From Candidatus Hydrogenedentes bacterium UBA2224 (GTDB taxonomy: Bacteria; Hydrogenedentota; Hydrogenedentia; Hydrogenedentales; SLHB01), in contig DDYW01000107.1 in the NCBI GenBank assembly GCA_002348185.1, positions 1-8,525 on the forward strand: DNA of 8,525 bases. The letters are read 5' to 3'. Of the stretch, positions 4,403 through 8,525 are shown in pieces. The first letter of the stretch is position 1, and each line of letters starts with the position of its first letter. Position numbers and translations under genes: made by a program. The notes below the pieces were generated by a model. It did not search any database. It was not told the DNA's origin and saw nothing but the letters and a program-made list of their open reading frames with translations.

Positions 4403-6934
4403 ATGCTGCGAACCATCACGTTGTTCTGTCTCGTCGCCGTCGTTGTCGCCGCGCCCGCCGTGCCGGCGCCGGCGCAGGACTTGACGCTGGATCTGACGAC
4501 GCCTGATGCGGCGGATGCGTGGGTGTTTTCGGATGCGAACGGGGCGATCCGTAACGGAGAACTGGTGCTGGATGGGCGCTCGGGGATGACGCAGGCGTTT
4601 CTCGCGCCCTCCACCTGGGGCGATGTCACCCTGAAAGCAAAGTTCATGGTGGAGCCGCAAGACCAGGGGGTGCTGGCGTGCGGTTTTGTGGTGCGCGCGG
4701 CGGATGCGTTCAACTACTACTACGTGCATTACGACCGGGGCCAGGCGATCCTGTGCCGGTCGAACGCGTCGCAGCCGTGGAACGAGATCAAGCGGGTGGG
4801 CAGTCTCGATAAACCGGCGGGGCAGTGGCACGAAGGCGAGTTGTCGTGCATTGGAAACACGCTGCGGGTGTCGCTGAACGGCACGCTGCTGTACGAGGCG
4901 CAGGACGACGCGATTGCGGCGGGGCGTATCGGATTCTACGCCAGCGAGGGGCTGGCGCATATTAAAGACGTCGTCGTGACGGGCGCGGCCCAGGCGGCCG
5001 AGGACGAATTTCTGATTCCGTCGCCGTTGTTTATCCACGTGTGCACGGATGCGAACGCGGGCGCATATGAGGCGTTTCCGGACGTGTGCCGCCTGTCGGA
5101 TGGGCGGCTCATGAGCGTGTTCTACGCGGGCTACGGGCATGTGGCGCTCCCCAATGAGAAGCTGCCGAAGGGCGGGCGCGTCGCGTATTGCGTCAGTAGC
5201 GATGAAGGCGTGACGTGGAGCGCGGCGAAGGTGCTGTACGATGGTCCGGACGATGACCGCGATCCCTCGATCATGCAGACCCGGAGCGGCAAATTGATCT
5301 GCAACTTCTTCTCGCTGCGCGCGAAGGACGGGGCGAACCCGCCTTGGGAAGGGCTGGGCACCTGGATGGTTGCGTCGGCGGATCTGGGGAACACCTGGTC
5401 GGAACCGCAACAGATTACGGCGAACTACTATTGCAGTTCGCCGATCCGGCAGCTTTCGGACGGGCGCCTCATTCTGGGCTTGTACGCGGAGGAGGATGGC
5501 CGGGGCTGGGGCGCCGTGGCCATTTCGGATGACGACGGCGCAACGTGGAGCGAGGTGATTGACATCGACAACGGCGGCATGCCTCTGGATGCCGAGACGG
5601 ACGTCATCGAACTGAAGGACGGCCGCCTGTTCGCGGCGGAGCGGGGGCGCGCCGAGACCATGGCGTGGTCCGTGTCGACGGACCGGGGGCTCACCTGGAG
5701 CGTGTCCGAACCGTTCGGGTTTCCGGGGCATTGCCCGTATCTGCTGCGGACGGCCGACGACATCATCCTCATGGCACACCGGCTGCCCGGGACGAGCCTG
5801 CATTACAGCCTCGACGAAGGCGCGACCTGGAGCGACACCGTGCCCGTGGACGGCCTGATCGGCGCGTATCCGTCGATGGTGAACCTGGACGACGGGTCGG
5901 TGTTGATCGTCTATTACGAAGAGGGCGAGGGGTCGAGCATTCGCGCGAAGCGACTCCGTGCCTCGAAAGACGGCATCACGTGGCTTCCCGTGGCCGAGGG
6001 GCGCGCGCCGCAGGCCACGCTGGTCGAACAGTACAAGATCTGGGACCAGGCGCCTCATAACGCCTTCACGAACCTGGTGCGGTTCAAGGACGAGTGGTTT
6101 TGCGTGTTCCGCGAAGGCCAGGGCCATGTGTCGCCGGACGGCGCACTGCGTATCATCGTTTCGAAAGACGGGAGACAGTGGGAATCGGCGGCGCTGATGA
6201 CGTCTGAAACGGCGGATCTGCGCGATGCCCAGATCAGCGTCACGCCCGAGGGCAAACTGATGCTGTCGGGTGCGGCGGCGCTGCACGACAAGTCGGTGGC
6301 GACCCACCAGAGCATCGCGTATTTCTCGGATGACGGGCGGACGTGGAGCGATAGCGTGCCGGTTGCGGACCCGAACTTCTGGCTGTGGCGGGTGACGTGG
6401 CACAAGGGAACCTGCTACGGCATCGGGTACAAGACCGTGGAAGACGGGGGGCGCTGCATCCGCTTGTACACGAGCGCGGACGGCCGCACGTTCGACGCGC
6501 TCGTGCCGGAGCTGCGCACGGGCGAGTATTCGAACGAATCGTCGATCGTCTTCCTCGAGGACGACACGGCGTTGTGCCTGTTGCGCCGGGACAGTCCGGC
6601 GCCGCTGAACACCGGTCTCCTGGGCACGGCGAAGCCGCCGTACACGGACTGGACCTGGCAGGATCTCGGTGCGCGCATCGGCGGGCCGTGCATGATTCAG
6701 CTTCCGGACGGCCGCTTTGCCGGTGCGATGCGGCTGTATGATGGGCGCGCGCGGACGGCCATCTGCATGATCGATCCGGAGTATGGCACGCTAACCGAAG
6801 TGCTTGCGCTGCCGTCCGGGGGCGACACGAGCTATCCGGGCCTGGTGTGGCACGATGGCCTGCTCTGGGTGAGCTATTACTCGTCGCATGAGGGCAAGAC
6901 GAGCATCTATCTCGCCAAAGTCGCGTTCAACTGA
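4403..6934 (+). CDS. Exported jelly-roll plus double BNR-propeller, sialidase-like protein
   Basis: The 843-residue product is exported: a hydrophobic signal peptide ends at about PAPA|QD (residue 24). Residues about 26-195 look like a concanavalin/LamG-type jelly roll of the kind called DUF1080 or 3-keto-disaccharide hydrolase-like, and probably bind or process glycans. Residues about 203-535 form a first sialidase-type beta-propeller with five canonical Asp boxes (S-x-D-x-G-x-T-W at 265, 325, 375, 425 and 469). Residues about 543-843 form a second propeller whose boxes are one residue shorter (SKDGRQW 587, SDDGRTW 642, SADGRTF 691); SKDGITW (521) is a transition copy. The FRIP arginine of true sialidases is not visible where expected: EAFPDVCRL (223-231) and NAFTNLVRF (553-561) occupy those places. 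Sialic acid is therefore an uncertain substrate; another glycan, or a binding role, is possible. ATG 4403 has AGAGGGG eight bases upstream. It leads a three-gene unit. Confidence 0.88.
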   Translation: MLRTITLFCLVAVVVAAPAVPAPAQDLTLDLTTPDAADAWVFSDANGAIRNGELVLDGRSGMTQAFLAPSTWGDVTLKAKFMVEPQDQGVLACGFVVRAADAFNYYYVHYDRGQAILCRSNASQPWNEIKRVGSLDKPAGQWHEGELSCIGNTLRVSLNGTLLYEAQDDAIAAGRIGFYASEGLAHIKDVVVTGAAQAAEDEFLIPSPLFIHVCTDANAGAYEAFPDVCRLSDGRLMSVFYAGYGHVALPNEKLPKGGRVAYCVSSDEGVTWSAAKVLYDGPDDDRDPSIMQTRSGKLICNFFSLRAKDGANPPWEGLGTWMVASADLGNTWSEPQQITANYYCSSPIRQLSDGRLILGLYAEEDGRGWGAVAISDDDGATWSEVIDIDNGGMPLDAETDVIELKDGRLFAAERGRAETMAWSVSTDRGLTWSVSEPFGFPGHCPYLLRTADDIILMAHRLPGTSLHYSLDEGATWSDTVPVDGLIGAYPSMVNLDDGSVLIVYYEEGEGSSIRAKRLRASKDGITWLPVAEGRAPQATLVEQYKIWDQAPHNAFTNLVRFKDEWFCVFREGQGHVSPDGALRIIVSKDGRQWESAALMTSETADLRDAQISVTPEGKLMLSGAAALHDKSVATHQSIAYFSDDGRTWSDSVPVADPNFWLWRVTWHKGTCYGIGYKTVEDGGRCIRLYTSADGRTFDALVPELRTGEYSNESSIVFLEDDTALCLLRRDSPAPLNTGLLGTAKPPYTDWTWQDLGARIGGPCMIQLPDGRFAGAMRLYDGRARTAICMIDPEYGTLTEVLALPSGGDTSYPGLVWHDGLLWVSYYSSHEGKTSIYLAKVAFN

Positions 6935-6950
6935 GGGGGGAGCCTTGACG

Positions 6951-8027
6951 GTGCGTGCACTGGTGTTGGGCGTGGGGTGTCTCCTGCTGGCAGGCGTTCC
7001 GGGGTATGGCGAGACGGCGGGCGTCTGGCCCGCGCTGCCCGAGGCCGATGCGGAGTGCATGATTCCGGCGCAGGAGTGGCCGCGGCAGCCGGGTCCGCGC
7101 GAGGTGAAGGTGTACCTCCGGTATCCGGGCGGGGCGCTGGCCCATGTGACCGCCGAGACCGGCTTGTTTCTTGATCTCCACAACTGGGGCGGCACGTTTC
7201 ACACGGGCACCGCGGAGCCGGAGGCGTTGGCGAACCGGTACAACGTGGTCGCGGTGTGCGTGGACTACCTGCAGAGCGGTCCATCCGAGGACGCGCATCC
7301 GCCCTACGATTTCGGGTACCTGCAGGCGCTGGATGCGTTGCGGGGGCTGTATTTTGTGTATCACGGGCTGGAGGAGCGCGGCGTGGCGTTTCACACGGGG
7401 CGTCTCTATTGCACCGGCGGCTCGGGCGGCGGCAATGTGACGCTGATGGCGAACAAACTGGCGCCGCGCACGTTCGCGTGCTGCATCGACAAGTGCGGGA
7501 TGGCGCGCTTGACGGACGACATCGCGTTCAACCTCGAAGGGGGCAGCCGGCTCAGCGCGCGGTACAGTCCCGATCCGGAGAGTCCGCGTTATCTGAGCCA
7601 TGGCGCGCAGGCGTTGCGGTACGTGGGAAACCCCGAACACCTGGCCGCGATGAAGCGACTCGGGAACACGGCGAAGATGATCGTCGTGCACGGCGCGGAG
7701 GATGACGTGTGCCCCGTGCAGGATGCGCGCGAGATGGTGGCGAATATGGAAGCGGCGGGGCTCGATGTCGAGGCGGTCTGGGTGACCCGGGAGATGCTCG
7801 ACGGCGAGACCTTCACGTCTACGGGCCATGCCCTGGGCGACCGCACACGCATTGTGTTTCGTGTGGGCGACACGTACCTGACGCCGGGCAGCCCCGGTCT
7901 CCTGGTGCGCGAGGGGCTCACCGATTTTGAGCGCAACGAGGTCATCCGTTATGAAGTGCCGGGCGGGGCGTATGTGATCTCCTACGAAAACGGCTACCCT
8001 GTCGGGAGCGTTGAGCGCAGCAAGTAG
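6951..8027 (+). CDS. Exported alpha/beta-hydrolase-like protein, probable esterase or peptidase
   Basis: The 358-residue product (GTG start) has a short signal peptide (MRALVLGVGCLLLAGVPGYG) and should act outside the cytoplasm. The core fits an alpha/beta hydrolase. LFLDLHNWGG (72-81) suits the first core strand plus an oxyanion loop, and VVAVCVDYLQS (99-109) suits the next strand. YCTGGSGGGN puts the nucleophile at Ser158, VVHGAEDDVCP the acid at about Asp252, and STGHALGDR the histidine at His293. About 65 C-terminal residues follow the histidine. It resembles DUF2920-type or prolyl-oligopeptidase-like hydrolases, but I cannot assign a family. It begins 16 bp after the sialidase-like stop. 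GTG 6951 has GGAG (6939-6942) eight bases upstream; TTG 6945 with GAGG upstream is nearly as good. An ATG at 6888 is rejected because it buries the signal peptide. Eight cysteines are many for an exported protein; one (Cys10) lies in the signal. Confidence 0.83.
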   Translation: MRALVLGVGCLLLAGVPGYGETAGVWPALPEADAECMIPAQEWPRQPGPREVKVYLRYPGGALAHVTAETGLFLDLHNWGGTFHTGTAEPEALANRYNVVAVCVDYLQSGPSEDAHPPYDFGYLQALDALRGLYFVYHGLEERGVAFHTGRLYCTGGSGGGNVTLMANKLAPRTFACCIDKCGMARLTDDIAFNLEGGSRLSARYSPDPESPRYLSHGAQALRYVGNPEHLAAMKRLGNTAKMIVVHGAEDDVCPVQDAREMVANMEAAGLDVEAVWVTREMLDGETFTSTGHALGDRTRIVFRVGDTYLTPGSPGLLVREGLTDFERNEVIRYEVPGGAYVISYENGYPVGSVERSK

Positions 8028-8049
8028 GCGGAGCGTGGAGGGGCGGCGT

Positions 8050-8406
8050 ATGGGCTTCTGGATGGGCAAAATGCTGAGCGAGGGCATGCGGGGCCTGGAA
8101 CGTGCCGCGGGCGCGAAGCAGGATCTGACGCCGCAACTCGTGGCACAGGTGCGCGACCTGGAACATCAGATCGCGCGCATGATGCTCCTGAACCAGGCCC
8201 TGTGGGAACTGGTGCGCGAGCGCGTTGGCCTGACCGATCAGGAGCTCGAGGACATGGTCCGCGAGATCGATCTGCGCGACGGCTTTCCCGACGGGCAAAT
8301 CACCAATACCCCCGTAAAATGCCCGCAATGCGGCCGGGTCTCGGCGTCGAAGCATTACCGGTGCCTGTATTGCGGCCTCGAATTTCAGAAACCAACGATG
8401 GGGTGA
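8050..8406 (+). CDS. Small helical protein with C-terminal zinc ribbon
   Basis: I do not recognise this 118-residue protein. It has no signal peptide or membrane segment, so it is probably cytoplasmic. Residues 1-20 are Met/Gly-rich and could be amphipathic (MGFWMGKMLSEGMRGLERAA). Residues about 25-75 are predicted helical and probably coiled-coil (QLVAQVRDLEHQIARMMLLN and QELEDMVREI). Residues 90-109 hold a CPQC...CLYC zinc ribbon (Cys91, Cys94, Cys105, Cys108). Such ribbons bind nucleic acid or other proteins, or are purely structural; nothing decides between these. ATG 8050 lies 22 bp after the hydrolase stop with GGAGG (8037-8041) eight bases upstream, so it looks like the last gene of the unit. 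An in-frame ATG at 8011 overlaps the hydrolase gene and lacks this site. Confidence 0.82.
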   Translation: MGFWMGKMLSEGMRGLERAAGAKQDLTPQLVAQVRDLEHQIARMMLLNQALWELVRERVGLTDQELEDMVREIDLRDGFPDGQITNTPVKCPQCGRVSASKHYRCLYCGLEFQKPTMG

Positions 8407-8416
8407 GGCAATTCGC

Positions 8417-8508
8417 GCCCCGCGGGGCACACCCGCTGCAAATGCAGCCCCGAAGAAGCGATCGAAAATGAGCCCGGGCCGCGTTTTGCAGCCCCGTAGG
8501 GGCGCCCC
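8417..8508. repeat. Hairpin-rich intergenic repeat cluster at the right edge
   Basis: Four palindromic elements fall in under 100 bp. GCCCCGCGGGGC (8417-8428) is perfect. GCTGCA/TGCAGC (8435-8448) has a 2-nt centre. GCCCC-GTA-GGGGC (8491-8503) has the same shape as the hairpin at base 1. GGGGCGCCCC (8499-8508) overlaps the last one. TGCAGCCCCG is repeated directly at 8443-8452 and 8487-8496, a 44-bp period. None is followed by a T-tract, so I call it repeat DNA, although the first palindrome, 11 bp after the zinc-ribbon stop codon, could end transcription. Confidence 0.6.
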
Positions 8509-8525
8509 GGGATCGGACCCCCAAC

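Noticed and set aside
4337..6403. Very long minus-strand open frame (688 residues) opposite the sialidase-like gene
   Set aside because: It is Arg/His/Pro-rich without recognisable domains, while the plus strand shows a signal peptide and regularly spaced Asp boxes.
6888..6950. Upstream ATG start of the hydrolase, overlapping the sialidase-like gene
   Set aside because: It places a charged, Arg-rich stretch before the signal peptide; GTG 6951 or TTG 6945 with ribosome binding sites fit better.
6951..7010. Lipoprotein signal in the hydrolase because of an early cysteine
   Set aside because: Cys10 lies inside the hydrophobic core, too close to the N-terminus and without a lipobox in the right place.
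6927..8087. Minus-strand open frame (386 residues) opposite the hydrolase gene
   Set aside because: Same composition artefact; the opposite strand has a signal peptide and an ordered Ser-Asp-His triad.

Overview
This is a GC-rich window (clearly above 60% G+C) from a diderm bacterium. It encodes an OmpA-type lipoprotein and exported carbohydrate-active proteins. Its intergenic DNA is packed with several kinds of short GC-rich hairpin and tandem repeats. A large-genome, polysaccharide-degrading environmental lineage (Hydrogenedentota, Planctomycetota, Verrucomicrobiota or Lentisphaerota type) fits best. That placement is inference from gene content and repeat style; no rRNA or marker gene is present. 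I recognise six protein genes and no tRNA, rRNA, CRISPR array, transposase or phage gene.

Layout: bases 1-508 hold no credible gene but carry at least five kinds of short repeat or hairpin. On the minus strand, 509-1615 encodes a lipoprotein with a helical N-terminal part, an acidic TSP3-like Asp-rich linker and a C-terminal OmpA peptidoglycan-binding domain. A 211-bp divergent intergenic region follows. On the plus strand, 1827-3638 encodes a NodU/CmcH-type carbamoyltransferase. It is followed 16 bp later by a small membrane protein (3655-4206) that looks like SxtJ and SxtK/DUF5989, the usual carbamoyltransferase companions, joined into one polypeptide. After a 196-bp gap with a good promoter candidate comes a tightly spaced three-gene unit: an exported protein with a jelly-roll domain and two BNR/sialidase-like propellers (4403-6934), an exported alpha/beta-hydrolase-like protein (6951-8027), and a short cytoplasmic zinc-ribbon protein (8050-8406). 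The last 119 bp are again hairpin-rich repeats, including a version of the CCCGTAGGG hairpin that begins the window.

How the genes may work together: the carbamoyltransferase and its membrane partner probably decorate an envelope or exported glycan or metabolite with a carbamoyl group. The downstream unit probably binds or trims an external glycan (sialidase-like protein) and may remove ester groups from it (hydrolase). The two units appear separately promoted, and nothing in the sequence proves a functional link between them. The most unusual features are the SxtJ-SxtK-type fusion, changed signature motifs in the carbamoyltransferase, two different Asp-box types in one double-propeller protein that lacks the sialidase FRIP arginine, and the dense repeat collection at the left end.
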